A stretch of 47,782 nucleotides of DNA from Candidatus Competibacteraceae bacterium (GCA_027492875.1 JAPUDV010000110.1:1-47782), one strand, 5' to 3'. Positions 25,645 to 35,273 are shown, numbered from the stretch's first letter. Numbers and translations: made by a program. The notes: generated by a model not told the origin, from the letters alone.

Positions 25645-26925
25645 ATGCTGATCTATAACCTCTTTCCCTTGCTGGCCGGGCCTTTCGGGGACTGGGAACC
25701 GCATTTCGAGCGAGCCGCCGACATGGGTTTCGACTGGATTTTCGTCAATCCGGTCCAGAAACCCGGCTCCTCGGGCAGCCTCTATTCCATCACCGACTAT
25801 TTTAAACTCAATCCCTTGCTGGTGGACCCGGCATCCAAGCTCTCCCCCGATCAGCAGATCAAGGCGGCGCTCGCCGCCGCCGACCGGCTCGGCCTCAAGG
25901 CGATGGTGGATCTGGTGATCAACCACTGCGCCTTCGACTCCGATCTGACGCGCCAGCACCGCGAATGGTTCGTGCAGGAAAACGGCAATGTCGCCCACCC
26001 GTTTTGCATGGAGGACGGTCGCAAGGTGGTATGGGGCGATCTGGCCCGCTTCAACCACCAGCACACCTCCGATCCGGAAGGGCTGTACCGCTACTTTTAC
26101 CAGATCGTCGAATACCTGCTGGAACTGGGCTTCAAGGGTTTCCGCTGCGATGCGGCCTATCAGATTCCCGGTTCCATCTGGAAGCGGCTGATCCGCGAGA
26201 TCCGGCAGAACTATCCGGACACGGTGTTTACCGCCGAAACCCTGGGTTGCACCGCCGACCAGACCAAGCAGACCGCCCAGGCCGGTTTCGATTATGTGTT
26301 CAACAGTTCCAAGTGGTGGGATTTCCACGGCGCCTGGCTGCTTGAGCAGTATCAATTGGTCCGCGATATCGCCCCGTCCATCAGCTTCGCCGAGAGCCAC
26401 GATACCGACCGGCTGTTCCAGGAGACCAACGGCAACGTGGCGGCGATGAAGCAGCGCTATTTATTCTCCGCGCTGTTTTCCGCCGGCGTCATGATGCCGA
26501 TTGGGTTCGAGTACGGGTTCCGCCGCCGGCTGCATGTGGTCAACACCCGCCCCGGCGACTGGGAGCAACCCAACGCCGATTTATGCGAGTTCATCACCGC
26601 CGTCAATGCGATCAAGCGCCAGTACGCCATCTTCCGCGAGGAATCCCCGACCACGATTCTGCCCTACCAAAACCCCAACATTCTGGTGATGTGGAAGGCT
26701 TCGGCCCGCACCCACGAGGAAGCGCTGATCATCCTCAACAAGGATCCCTGGAACCATCAGTACTTCTACGCTGAAAACTTGGGCACCTACATTCAGGCCG
26801 GCGCCCCGTTGCTGGATGTGTCGCCGGAACACGCCCTGGAATATATTCCCAAGCCCTTTGGCTACGATTTGCGGCCAGGCCAGGCCTTCGTGATGGTCGC
26901 CAGCCGCGATCATCTGCCGGCTTAA
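25645..26925 (+). CDS. GH13 alpha-amylase-family enzyme
   Basis: A 426-residue GH13 (beta/alpha)8 enzyme without signal peptide, so cytoplasmic. The predicted catalytic triad is complete: nucleophile D169 in GFRCDAAYQ, acid/base E198 in TAETLG and stabiliser D253 in ESHDTD. Region I is MVDLVINHCA. The FRCDAAYQ and ETLGC variants recall maltosyltransferases of the GlgE group more than secreted amylases, but the GlgE N-terminal domain is absent, so the reaction (hydrolysis or glucan transfer) is open. GTGGGAG precedes the ATG. The next genes are glgA and two GH57 enzymes on the same strand, which implies a role in glycogen synthesis or remodelling. Confidence 0.85.
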   Translation: MLIYNLFPLLAGPFGDWEPHFERAADMGFDWIFVNPVQKPGSSGSLYSITDYFKLNPLLVDPASKLSPDQQIKAALAAADRLGLKAMVDLVINHCAFDSDLTRQHREWFVQENGNVAHPFCMEDGRKVVWGDLARFNHQHTSDPEGLYRYFYQIVEYLLELGFKGFRCDAAYQIPGSIWKRLIREIRQNYPDTVFTAETLGCTADQTKQTAQAGFDYVFNSSKWWDFHGAWLLEQYQLVRDIAPSISFAESHDTDRLFQETNGNVAAMKQRYLFSALFSAGVMMPIGFEYGFRRRLHVVNTRPGDWEQPNADLCEFITAVNAIKRQYAIFREESPTTILPYQNPNILVMWKASARTHEEALIILNKDPWNHQYFYAENLGTYIQAGAPLLDVSPEHALEYIPKPFGYDLRPGQAFVMVASRDHLPA

Positions 26926-27029
26926 CGGGAAGAGGCGCGCGGGCGCGGCTCGGATTTTCTCTGGAATGGGGGCTGGCCCGGACGGCCGCGTCCGGCTCCG
27001 GAACCCAAGATGATAAAGGACGACAGTTT

Positions 27030-28502
27030 ATGTATATCGTTCAAATTGCTACTGAATGCGCCCCCGTGGCCAAGGTCGGCGGGCTGGCGGACGTGATCTT
27101 CGGCTTGAGCCGGGAACTGGAAATTCGCGGCAACGAAGTCCACATTATCCTGCCGAAGTACGACTGCTTGCGCCATGACCAGATCTGGGGCCTGCAAGTC
27201 AGCATGAAGGATTTGTGGGTGCCCTGGTACAACGGCGCCGTTCACTGTTCGGTATGGTTCGGCTTCGTCCACGGCCGCAAATGCTTTTTCATCGAGCCGC
27301 ACTCCCCGGACAATTTCTTCAACCGCGGGCACTTCTACGGCTTCTCGGACGATGTCAGCCGGTTTGCGTTTTTCAGCAAGGCGGCCCTGGAGTTTCTGCT
27401 TAAGGACAACCGTCGCCCCGATATCATCCACTGCCACGACTGGCAAACCGGGCTGGTGCCGGTGCTCTTGTTCGAGCAGTACGCGCATGGCGGACTGAAC
27501 TCGCAACGAGTCTGCTACACCATCCACAACTTCAAACATCAGGGCCTGACCGGCGAGTATGTGCTGTGGGCGACCGGCCTGACCAATATTGCTCACTATT
27601 TCAACTTCGATCGGTTGCGCGATAACTTCAACCCCACCGCTGTCAGCTTGATGAAGGGTGGTATCGTCTACTCGAATTTCGTGACCACGGTATCGCCGAC
27701 CCACGCCCACGAGGCGCGCTTCACCGATCAGGGCGGCGGGCTGAACCATGCGCTGAACGTGCATAACAGCAAGTTCGGCGGGGTGTTGAACGGTATCGAT
27801 TACGATATCTGGAATCCGGAAGTCGACCCGCATATTCCCAGCCGCTACGGCATCGACACCCTGGATGACAAATACGCCAACAAGGAGGCGCTGCGCGATC
27901 GGCTGTGGCTGAGCAAGGAGTTCAAACCGATCATCGCCTATGTCGGCCGGCTCGACAGCCAGAAAGGCGTGCATCTGATCCATCACGCCATTTTTTACGC
28001 CCTGCGCAACAATGCTCAGTTCGTGTTGCTCGGCTCCAGTCCGGACCCGCACATCAACCATCACTTCTGGAATCTAAAACGGCATCTCAACGACAGCCCG
28101 GATTGCCACCTGGAACTGGGCTTCGACGAGGAGCTGTCGCACCTGATCTATGCCGGGGCGGACATGGTGGTCATGCCCAGCCTGTTCGAGCCCTGCGGGC
28201 TGACCCAGATGATCGCGCTAAGATACGGCACGGTGCCGATCGTGCGCGAGGTCGGCGGCCTCAAGGATACGGTGTTCGACAAGGACTATTCCCACAAGCC
28301 GTTCGAGGAGCGCAACGGTTATGTTTTCCAGGGACCCGATCATGCTGGCATCGAGTCGGCCATGCACCGCGCCATTGCCTTGTGGCATAACTATCCGGAC
28401 GATTTCCGCCGCATGATGATCCACGGCATGAGCTACGATTATTCGTGGGCCCGGCCAGGCCAGGATTACCTGAACATCTACGAGCACATCCGTTGCAAAT
28501 GA
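27030..28502 (+). CDS. glgA: Glycogen synthase, GT5 family
   Basis: A 490-residue glycogen synthase. The sugar-nucleotide binding motif KVGGLADV is at residues 15-22. The C-terminal domain has AYVGRLDSQKGVHLIHHAI and the GT-B signature MPSLFEPCGLTQMIALRYGT followed by VREVGGLKDTVFD. It extends alpha-1,4-glucan chains from ADP- or UDP-glucose. AAGGACGACAG lies upstream of the ATG. It is the second of four polyglucan genes; neither glgC nor glgB is in the window, so the donor and branching supply must be encoded elsewhere, or branching is done by a GH57 neighbour. Confidence 0.93.
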   Translation: MYIVQIATECAPVAKVGGLADVIFGLSRELEIRGNEVHIILPKYDCLRHDQIWGLQVSMKDLWVPWYNGAVHCSVWFGFVHGRKCFFIEPHSPDNFFNRGHFYGFSDDVSRFAFFSKAALEFLLKDNRRPDIIHCHDWQTGLVPVLLFEQYAHGGLNSQRVCYTIHNFKHQGLTGEYVLWATGLTNIAHYFNFDRLRDNFNPTAVSLMKGGIVYSNFVTTVSPTHAHEARFTDQGGGLNHALNVHNSKFGGVLNGIDYDIWNPEVDPHIPSRYGIDTLDDKYANKEALRDRLWLSKEFKPIIAYVGRLDSQKGVHLIHHAIFYALRNNAQFVLLGSSPDPHINHHFWNLKRHLNDSPDCHLELGFDEELSHLIYAGADMVVMPSLFEPCGLTQMIALRYGTVPIVREVGGLKDTVFDKDYSHKPFEERNGYVFQGPDHAGIESAMHRAIALWHNYPDDFRRMMIHGMSYDYSWARPGQDYLNIYEHIRCK

Positions 28503-28617
28503 ACCGTCGGGCGCATTGCCGTCGCCGATGGCCGCGCCCGAGATTGCGAGGGGTCCAGGCGTCGGGCCAGCCGCCGGTCCCCGATTCATCCAGCCATTGT
28601 CCAGGAGAACGCCACGC

Positions 28618-30081
28618 ATGAGCCAGCTTCCAGAGTACGTTGACGGTTTGCCGAATATCTGCGGTTCGGAGCCGCTCGTGGAAGAGACCTTGCGCGCCGG
28701 TCGCGCCCGCCCGGTGTTTCTGCCGGAAAGCCGCGTCGATTTCGGTCACATCCGCGCCGCCTGCGCCATCGCCCTGCACATGCATCAGCCGCTGATTCCG
28801 GCGGGTGGCGGCGACTTGCACACCGCGGCCATCATCAGCAACCTTCAGTACATGATGGAGAACCAGGGCATTGGCGATAATTACAACGCGCCTGTGTTCC
28901 ATTGGTGCTACAAGCGTATAGGAGAATTTGTCCCTCAACTGATCGACGAGGGCAGGGAACCGCGGGTGATGCTGGAATATTCCGGCACGCTGTTCCACGG
29001 CTTGCGCGCCATGGGCCTGCACGACGCGCTCGATGCGCTCAAGAACGCGACCTGCAATCCGGCCTACCGGCGAGGTGTGGAATGGCTGGGTTGTCCGTGG
29101 GGCCACGCGGTGGCGCCTTCGACGCCAGCGCAGGATTTCCGCCTCCACGTCAAGGCCTGGCAACAGCATTTCGCCGCTATCTTTGGATTGGAGGCGTTGG
29201 AGCGGGTGCGCGGGTTTTCGCCCTCGGAAATGGCTCTGCCCAATCATCCCGATACGGCCTACGAGTACATCAAGACCCTGGTGGACTGCGGTTATCAATG
29301 GCTGCTGGTGCAGGAACACACCGTGGAGCAGCCGGAGAACGGTGGGGGACCGGAGAAAAAACACTTGCCGCACCGGCTGGTCTGCACCAACTCCAAGGGC
29401 GAAACCGTCAGTATCATCGCTATCGTCAAGACCCAGGGCAGCGACACCAAGCTGGTGGCGCAGATGCAGCCCTACTACGAGGCCAAGAGCCTGTCGCGCT
29501 GGGAACTGGCGGGAAAATCGGTGCCGCCGCTGGTGACCCAGATCGCCGACGGCGAAAACGGCGGGGTGATGATGAACGAGTTCCCCGGCAAGTTCTTCGA
29601 TTCGGTGCGCGAGGCGTCGGGGTCCGACACGCCGTTCATGAACGCCACCGAATATTTGGAGCATCTGTTTGCCCTGGGGATCAAGGAAACCGACCTGCCG
29701 ACGCTTCAGCCGTTGTTCCAGAAACGGATCTGGGACCGGTTCGAGCCGGGCGGCGGGCCGGAGAAACTGGAGAAGGTCATCGCCGAGCTCAAACAGGAAG
29801 ACGGTCGCTTTCACATGGAGGGCGGCAGTTGGACCAACGATATTTCCTGGGTGCGCGGCTACGACAACGTGCTCGGCCCGATGGAAAAAGCCAGCTCGCA
29901 ATTCTTCGAGAAAGTGCTCAAGCCGAAGGTCTCTCCCAGCGACCCGCGCTTTCGTAATGCGCTGTTCCATCTGATGTGTTCGCAGACCAGTTGTTATCGC
30001 TACTGGGGCCAGGGGCTGTGGACCGATTACGGCCGCGAAATCTGCCGGCGGGCCAGCAGCATCGCCGAAACCGATTTTTAG
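28618..30081 (+). CDS. GH57 glycoside hydrolase/transferase (first)
   Basis: A 487-residue GH57 enzyme. Region 1 is HMHQP (54-58), the predicted nucleophile is E204 in GFSPSEMALP and the predicted acid is D311 in ADGENGG. GH57 includes alpha-glucanotransferases, branching enzymes and amylopullulanases; the motifs show an active enzyme but not which of these. No signal peptide is present. I chose the ATG at 28618, which has CCAGGAG 11 bases upstream; the frame is open further back without a better start. It lies between glgA and a second GH57 gene. Confidence 0.85.
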   Translation: MSQLPEYVDGLPNICGSEPLVEETLRAGRARPVFLPESRVDFGHIRAACAIALHMHQPLIPAGGGDLHTAAIISNLQYMMENQGIGDNYNAPVFHWCYKRIGEFVPQLIDEGREPRVMLEYSGTLFHGLRAMGLHDALDALKNATCNPAYRRGVEWLGCPWGHAVAPSTPAQDFRLHVKAWQQHFAAIFGLEALERVRGFSPSEMALPNHPDTAYEYIKTLVDCGYQWLLVQEHTVEQPENGGGPEKKHLPHRLVCTNSKGETVSIIAIVKTQGSDTKLVAQMQPYYEAKSLSRWELAGKSVPPLVTQIADGENGGVMMNEFPGKFFDSVREASGSDTPFMNATEYLEHLFALGIKETDLPTLQPLFQKRIWDRFEPGGGPEKLEKVIAELKQEDGRFHMEGGSWTNDISWVRGYDNVLGPMEKASSQFFEKVLKPKVSPSDPRFRNALFHLMCSQTSCYRYWGQGLWTDYGREICRRASSIAETDF

Positions 30082-30201
30082 CCGTCCGGGGCCATTCCGC
30101 CGTGCCAGGTTCCGATTTATCATTATAAAAAGTAGGGTCGTGGTGGGTGCCGGGGTTTTCCCGGCGCCGGTCGCCGACGAATCACAGGAGGAGGCTGAAT
30201 C

Positions 30202-31389
30202 ATGGCGGACACCTTCTATCATGCCTTGGTGCTGAACCTGCACCAACCGCCCGGCAATCTGGAGCATTTGTGGGAGCACAACGAATGGGAGGCCAGGGAA
30301 ATTCTGTTTGCCATGGACCGCATTCCCCGTTCGCTGTGGGATTACCAGGACATCGGCCGGATTCATCTGGCGCTGTCCGGCACCCTGTTGGAGGCATTGT
30401 CGAATCCGGAGTTTCAGAGCCGGGTGTACGGGGCCGTGGATTGCGGCTCCTTGCTCTGGTATCTGCAAAATAACCGGGTCATCGATATTCTCGGCGGCGC
30501 TTACTATCACCCCGTACTACCGCTGATCCCTCCGGCCGACTGGGAGGCTCACTTGGAGCGCTGGCGAGGGATGGCCCGCCATCTGTTTTTCCGCGGGAAT
30601 TTCCAGGGGTTCTGGCCGCCAGAGATGGGGTTTTGCATGGAGATGATCCCCTTGCTGCGCCGGCTTGGGTACCGCTTCGTGCTGGTGGATTGCGAACATG
30701 TGCGAGCCGTCACACCGATGAGCTGGCAGGAGTTGCGCTACCGGCCGCACATCGCCCGGTTCGGCGGTGAGGAAATCATCGTGATCGTGCGGGACCGGGA
30801 TCTGTCGAATGCCCAGGAGTCGGGCATGGAACTGGAATGGTTCGTGCGGGAGGTCCAGGACCGGGCGAAGGATTGCGATTTCGCGCCGCTGGTGACTACC
30901 TGCAGCGACGGCGAAAACGGCGGCTGGTTCCGAAATGTTACCCCCGGCAGCAATTTCTGGGACGCCTTTTACAAACCGCTGTTGAACGCGGCGCGCGCCG
31001 GCCAGCATTCGATCCAGCCGGTTTTCATCAAGGATTATCTCGACCGGTTCGGCGCCAGCGGCGAAGTCACAGTCGGACCGGGCGCGTGGAACACCGGATG
31101 GCATGACGGTCGTGGTTTCGTCCAGTGGAACGGTTCGCAGGCGCAGCAGGATGCGCTGACGCGGATCGATGAGGTCAGCCAGGCCGTGCAAGCCGCGCTG
31201 CGTAATGCCGCCCATATCGGCTCGCGCAATCCGGAGTTGCTCGACCTGCTGGAAGGCGCGCATTGGCGAGTGCTGCGGGCGGAAACAAGTTGCAATTTTT
31301 TCTGGGGCGATGCCTGGGTGATGCGTTGCCATGCCGATCTCGACCAGGCCTGCGAATGCCTGGAGCGAGCCAACGCCTGCTTTGTCTGA
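30202..31389 (+). CDS. GH57 glycoside hydrolase/transferase (second)
   Basis: A 395-residue GH57 enzyme, shorter than and clearly different from its neighbour. Region 1 is NLHQPP (12-17), the predicted nucleophile is E141 in GFWPPEMGF and the predicted acid is D236 in SDGENGG. A strong CAGGAGGAGG site lies eight bases upstream of the ATG. It closes the four-gene polyglucan cluster. With two GH57 genes beside glgA, one may act as branching enzyme and the other as debranching or glucan transferase, but the sequence alone cannot assign them. Confidence 0.85.
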   Translation: MADTFYHALVLNLHQPPGNLEHLWEHNEWEAREILFAMDRIPRSLWDYQDIGRIHLALSGTLLEALSNPEFQSRVYGAVDCGSLLWYLQNNRVIDILGGAYYHPVLPLIPPADWEAHLERWRGMARHLFFRGNFQGFWPPEMGFCMEMIPLLRRLGYRFVLVDCEHVRAVTPMSWQELRYRPHIARFGGEEIIVIVRDRDLSNAQESGMELEWFVREVQDRAKDCDFAPLVTTCSDGENGGWFRNVTPGSNFWDAFYKPLLNAARAGQHSIQPVFIKDYLDRFGASGEVTVGPGAWNTGWHDGRGFVQWNGSQAQQDALTRIDEVSQAVQAALRNAAHIGSRNPELLDLLEGAHWRVLRAETSCNFFWGDAWVMRCHADLDQACECLERANACFV

Positions 31390-31401
31390 ATCAATCCCTC
31401 G

Positions 31402-31437
31402 TGGGGGAGGGGGGCGGCAACCGCCCGAGCCCCTTTC
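31402..31437. terminator. Hairpin between convergent GH57 and thioredoxin genes
   Basis: A GC-rich imperfect stem centres on GGGCGG-CAA-CCGCCC, extended by G-rich and C-rich arms. It lies just after the GH57 stop and before the convergent stop at 31445. Without a T-tract its efficiency is unclear. Confidence 0.35.
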
Positions 31438-31444
31438 CCCGCCG

Positions 31445-31945
31445 CTACAACATCTCCGTGATCGTATCCCGTAGTTTGGGCATGTCCAGCAGGCCCATCT
31501 GATATTGCACGATGCGCCCCTCCGGCGAGACCAGCACCGAAGTGGGAGTTAGCCGCACGTTATCGAATTCACGGGCGATACGCTCCTCGCTGTCCAGGAC
31601 GATGGGATAGGGAATTTGCCGTTGCCGCGCCATGGTGCGCACCTGCTCCGGCGGATCGTAGGCCATGGCGACCGCGATGATTTCCAGCCCTTTCGGGTTC
31701 AACTCCCGATACAATTCGGTCAGGTGTGGTATTTCCTCGACGCAGGACGGGCAGGTCGTCGCCCAAAACGTGACCAACACCGGCTTGCCGCGTAGTTGCT
31801 CCAGAGTCAGGGTGCGGCCGTCCAGGGTTTGGCCGACCAGCGGCGGCGCCGCGCGCAGGCCGGCGGGCATGAACCAGATCGCGGCGAATGCCAGAACCAC
31901 CACCAGCGCGAGGCCGGCGATGACGGTTTCTTTGTGCAATTTCAC
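31445..31945 (-). CDS. TlpA/ResA-like thioredoxin-fold protein
   Basis: A 166-residue membrane-anchored thioredoxin. One N-terminal helix (VIAGLALVVVLAFAAIWFM) anchors the domain on the periplasmic side. The redox motif is CPSC at 65-68 in VTFWATTCPSCVEEIPHL, and the cis-proline loop is in RLTPTSVLVSPEG. Such proteins reduce disulfides in apocytochromes or other periplasmic clients. It is transcribed divergently from argC. Confidence 0.9.
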   Translation of the reverse strand: MKLHKETVIAGLALVVVLAFAAIWFMPAGLRAAPPLVGQTLDGRTLTLEQLRGKPVLVTFWATTCPSCVEEIPHLTELYRELNPKGLEIIAVAMAYDPPEQVRTMARQRQIPYPIVLDSEERIAREFDNVRLTPTSVLVSPEGRIVQYQMGLLDMPKLRDTITEML

Positions 31946-32125
31946 GGCAAGGAACTCCCGCTGTGAGGGGTGGCGGCTGGTTAAAACGGAGCCAACGCCA
32001 GAATGAGACCGCCGCGACCGCCAAAAGTGGCGGGGTAATTATGCCAGAACGTGCCGGGTTTGCGCGGGATGATCAACATCGTATGATGCGCGTCTTCCAG
32101 TAGTGGATTGCGGATGGACTGAAAC

Positions 32126-33157
32126 ATGATCAAGGCGGGCATTGTCGGAGGAACGGGTTATACCGGCGTCGAACTGTTGCGGTTGCTGGCGGCGCATCCG
32201 GATGTGGAACTGGCGGTCATCACTTCGCGCGGCGAAAAGGGCTTTCCGGTCAGCGCGCTGTTTCCCAACCTGCGCGGCCGGGTAAATCTAGCCTTCGTCG
32301 AGCCGGACGACACCGTGCTGACGGGTTGCGACGTGGTGTTCTTCGCCACCCCCAACGGCACCGCCATGCGGAGCGCGCCAGCGCTGCTGGCGGCCGGCGT
32401 CAAGGTCATCGATCTGGCCGCCGATTTCCGATTGCGGCACGTCGAGGACTGGGAGCGCTGGTACGGAATGCCGCACGCTTGCCCGGATTTGCTGGCGGAA
32501 GCCGTGTATGGCTTGCCCGAGGTCAATCGCGCCGCGATCCGCTCCGCCCGTTTGGTGGCGAATCCCGGCTGCTATCCGACCGCCGTGCAACTCGGTTTTC
32601 TGCCGTTGCTGGAAGCCGGTGTGGTCGATCCGCAATCGCTGATCGCCGACGCCAAATCCGGAGTCAGCGGTGCCGGCCGCAAGGCCGAGGTCGGTATCTT
32701 ACTGGCCGAAGCCGGCGATAATTTCAAGGCCTACAACGTATCGGGACATCGCCATCTACCGGAAATCCGCCAGGGGTTAACGGTAGCGGCCGGTGGTCCA
32801 CTGGATCTAGTGTTCGTGCCGCATCTGACCCCGATGATCCGCGGCATTCACGCGACCTTGTACGCGACCCTGACCACTCCCGATGTCGATTTGCAGGCAC
32901 TCTTCGAACAGCGTTACGGTTCGGAGCCGTTCGTGGACGTGTTGCCGCCGAAGTCGCATCCCGAAACCCGCAGCGTGCGCGGGGCGAATCAGTGTCGACT
33001 GGCGGTGCACCGACCGCAGAACGGCAAGACCGTAGTCGTGCTGTCGGTGATCGATAACTTGGTCAAAGGTGCGGCCGGACAGGCGGTGCAAAACATGAAC
33101 CTGATGTTCGGCCTGCCGGAAGCCGCCGGCCTGGAAGGCATCGCCTTGCTGCCCTGA
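32126..33157 (+). CDS. argC: N-acetyl-gamma-glutamyl-phosphate reductase
   Basis: A 343-residue enzyme of the third step of arginine synthesis. The NADP-binding start is [20 protein letters not shown], and the catalytic cysteine is C149 in [21 protein letters not shown] (with the catalytic histidine nearby) and [15 protein letters not shown] complete the signature. The ATG at 32126 starts the Rossmann fold directly. erpA follows 76 bases later but appears to have its own regulatory site. Confidence 0.95.
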   Translation: MIKAGIVGGTGYTGVELLRLLAAHPDVELAVITSRGEKGFPVSALFPNLRGRVNLAFVEPDDTVLTGCDVVFFATPNGTAMRSAPALLAAGVKVIDLAADFRLRHVEDWERWYGMPHACPDLLAEAVYGLPEVNRAAIRSARLVANPGCYPTAVQLGFLPLLEAGVVDPQSLIADAKSGVSGAGRKAEVGILLAEAGDNFKAYNVSGHRHLPEIRQGLTVAAGGPLDLVFVPHLTPMIRGIHATLYATLTTPDVDLQALFEQRYGSEPFVDVLPPKSHPETRSVRGANQCRLAVHRPQNGKTVVVLSVIDNLVKGAAGQAVQNMNLMFGLPEAAGLEGIALLP

Positions 33158-33171
33158 AGCCGAGCCAAACT

Positions 33172-33196
33172 ATTCTTGACCCCCAAGGTCAACAAT
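33172..33196. promoter_or_regulatory. Putative IscR type 1 operator upstream of erpA
   Basis: A 25-base inverted repeat: ATTCTTGACC, five bases, GGTCAACAAT. Each nine-base half-site matches eight positions of the remembered IscR type 1 consensus (ATASYYGAC and GTCRRSTAT), and the overall length is the same. It lies 38 bases before the erpA start. TTGACC inside it could also serve as a -35 element. Confidence 0.55.
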
Positions 33197-33233
33197 CGGA
33201 CAATGGGTTCATCTGCCGAGAGAGGATCGAATC

Positions 33234-33596
33234 ATGAGCGCAACCGTCGAAACGTTTGTCCCTACCGATGATCCGCTGTTGTTTAGCGACGCTGCGGCGC
33301 TGAAGGTCAGGGGATTGCTGGAAGAAGAGGCGAACCCCAACCTGATGTTACGCGTATTCATTTCCGGTGGCGGCTGCTCCGGCTTCCAATACGGTTTCAC
33401 CTTCGACGAAACGCTGAGCGACGGCGATACCGTGGTGGAGAATCACGGCGTGAAGCTGTTGATCGATCCGATGAGCTTCCAGTATCTGGTCGGTGCCGAG
33501 ATCGACTACACCGAGGGGTTGGAGGGGGCGCAGTTCGTCATCCGCAACCCCAACGCCGTGACCACGTGCGGCTGCGGTTCGTCCTTTTCCGCCTGA
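33234..33596 (+). CDS. erpA: Iron-sulfur insertion protein ErpA
   Basis: A 120-residue A-type carrier. The three conserved cysteines are C48 in [13 protein letters not shown] and C112/C114 in [10 protein letters not shown]. ErpA passes Fe-S clusters to apo-enzymes such as those of isoprenoid synthesis. GAGAGGA lies upstream of the ATG. An IscR-like palindrome in the leader suggests repression when Fe-S clusters are plentiful, as is known for erpA in E. coli. Confidence 0.93.
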   Translation: MSATVETFVPTDDPLLFSDAAALKVRGLLEEEANPNLMLRVFISGGGCSGFQYGFTFDETLSDGDTVVENHGVKLLIDPMSFQYLVGAEIDYTEGLEGAQFVIRNPNAVTTCGCGSSFSA

Positions 33597-33606
33597 ATGG
33601 CGCTTG

Positions 33607-33636
33607 CCTCGGGTAGGACCGGCAGTCCCGCCCGAG
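33607..33636. terminator. Hairpin after erpA
   Basis: CCTCGGG and CCCGAGG flank a region that holds an inner GGAC/GTCC-type pairing. It follows the erpA stop by about ten bases, in the space before the convergent EF-hand gene. No T-tract follows, so termination is uncertain. Confidence 0.3.
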
Positions 33637-33747
33637 GACCGAACCCCATTCAACTCGCGAAATCCCACACTTCGGCGCCTCCCGGTAGCGCTCCGGACCG
33701 GGGTGACGTGAGGCGATAGCGACCTCCCTGCCGTCGCCAATGTTTGC

Positions 33748-34053
33748 TTACTTACTGGTTACGCCTTCCCAATCCTCCTTGCTCATGGGGGAGTCGTAGG
33801 GCTTGTTCTTGTCCTTCTGATGGGCCGCGCTAAAAAAGCTCTTCATGTCGGCCTCGACGTTATCCGGTTTCCCCTTCGTCACCGCAGCGACGGTGCCCGG
33901 ATGCGCTTTCGCTTCATCCATGCTGACCATGCCGTCTTTGTTGGCATCGACTTCCTCAAAAGAAGGAAAACTCTGGCCGTTCCACTGCGCCAGAGCGACG
34001 CCAGATCCCATCAATAGAGCTAACCCACTCGCAGCGATCAAGGATTTCTTCAT
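33748..34053 (-). CDS. Small exported EF-hand protein
   Basis: A 101-residue protein with a signal peptide (MKKSLIAASGLALLMGSGVA, then LAQ) and one canonical EF-hand calcium loop, DANKDGMVSMDE, at about residues 37-48. The C-terminal DKNKPYDSPMSKEDWE may be a degenerate second loop. It would bind calcium in the periplasm; partners are unknown. A 17-base inverted repeat (CTGTAT, five bases, ATACAG; 34134-34150) lies 80 bases upstream and may be an operator. Confidence 0.8.
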   Translation of the reverse strand: MKKSLIAASGLALLMGSGVALAQWNGQSFPSFEEVDANKDGMVSMDEAKAHPGTVAAVTKGKPDNVEADMKSFFSAAHQKDKNKPYDSPMSKEDWEGVTSK

Positions 34054-34278
34054 GTCGTATCTCCTCGTTGAAAGTCGCTATTGTACAGTTGCGTCGATTT
34101 GTCCCAAACATTGGAAAAAGATGTTCGATGGGGCTGTATAATTGATACAGGCATTCCTCAATGCATAGCGGCTAATTCGCGAGTGGACATCCCACCAAGT
34201 CCTGTTTCAAAGGGGGAACGCCGCGCCAGCGGCAGGAGGATTTGGCTCGATCGTCAGCAGTTTCAAAAATTCACACCA

Positions 34279-35235
34279 TCACCCCACCACCCGTACCAGT
34301 GCGCCGTTCAGAAATCCCGCAATATTCTCCGCCAGTTGTCCGACCAGCCGCTGGCGCGACTCGCGGCTACCCCAAGCGCAGTGCGGGGTGACGATCAGAT
34401 TGGGAATATCGGAAGCCAGAAGCGGGTTGCCCGCCACTGGGGGCTCCAGACTCAGCACGTCCACGCCCGCCCCGCCCAGCGCGCCCTGGCGCAGGGCGTC
34501 GGCCAGCAGCGCCTCGTCCACCAGGCCGCCCCGAGCGGTATTAATCAGGATCGCGTCGCGGCGCATCAGCGCCAATTCCCAAGCGCCAATTAACCCGCGA
34601 GTCTCCAACGTCAGCGGACAATGCAGGCTGAGCACGTCCACTTGCGGCAACAGCAGCGGCAGCGGTATTCGCCCCTCCTGCTCCTCCACCGCGCCAGGGC
34701 GTTGGGCAATCAGCACCCGCATGCCGAACGCCTCGGCCACCCGGGCCACACCCCGGCCCAGCTCGCCATGGCCGATGATACCCAGCGTCTTGCCGGCCAG
34801 TTCGCGGATCGGGAAATCCAGCAGGCAGAACTGACTGGCCCGCTGCCAATGGCCCTCGCGCACCGCCCGCCGGTAGTCGGGCAAGCCGGTGACCAGCGCC
34901 AGCAGCAGCGCGAACACATGCTGCACCACCGCCGCCGTGCCGTAGCCGCGACAGTTGCAGACCGTGACGCCCCGTGATTTCGCCACCGCCAGATCGATAT
35001 TGTTCAGACCGGTGGCGGCGACGCAGATCAGCCGTAGCCGGGGGGCACCGTGCAGCGCGGTGGCATCCAGCACCACCTTGTTGCTGATGACCACATCGGC
35101 CTCGGCGATGCGCGCGGCGACCTGATCGGGCGTGGTGGCGGGGTAATAGCGCAGATCCGGCAGGATGCGGTCGAGGCCGCTAAAATCGAGATCGCCGCAA
35201 TCCAGCGAATCCCGGTCGAGAAAGACTCCCAGCAT
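34279..35235 (-). CDS. D-2-hydroxyacid dehydrogenase (hydroxypyruvate reductase-like)
   Basis: A 318-residue NAD(P)-dependent dehydrogenase. The Rossmann motif is GIIGHGELGRGVA, the catalytic arginine is in CVAATGLNNIDLA-region neighbours and NTARGGLVDE, and the catalytic histidine is in TPHCAWGSRESR. The protein is closest to glycerate dehydrogenase/hydroxypyruvate reductase (HprA), which reduces hydroxypyruvate or glyoxylate, but substrate specificity in this family is hard to read. It is divergent from hemH; the 75-base gap contains three tandem ACACCGAG units. Confidence 0.85.
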   Translation of the reverse strand: MLGVFLDRDSLDCGDLDFSGLDRILPDLRYYPATTPDQVAARIAEADVVISNKVVLDATALHGAPRLRLICVAATGLNNIDLAVAKSRGVTVCNCRGYGTAAVVQHVFALLLALVTGLPDYRRAVREGHWQRASQFCLLDFPIRELAGKTLGIIGHGELGRGVARVAEAFGMRVLIAQRPGAVEEQEGRIPLPLLLPQVDVLSLHCPLTLETRGLIGAWELALMRRDAILINTARGGLVDEALLADALRQGALGGAGVDVLSLEPPVAGNPLLASDIPNLIVTPHCAWGSRESRQRLVGQLAENIAGFLNGALVRVVG

Positions 35236-35273
35236 GGCGATGGTCCCTCATGGATGATTCGTTTCATTATAAA

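Noticed and set aside
28261..30510. 749-codon open frame on the minus strand across the GH57 gene
   Set aside because: It lies antisense to clearly conserved glgA and GH57 coding sequence and has no recognisable motif.
34134..34150. LexA (SOS) box CTGT...ACAG
   Set aside because: The spacer between CTGT and ACAG is nine bases, one more than the LexA consensus allows, and the downstream gene is an EF-hand protein with no link to DNA damage.
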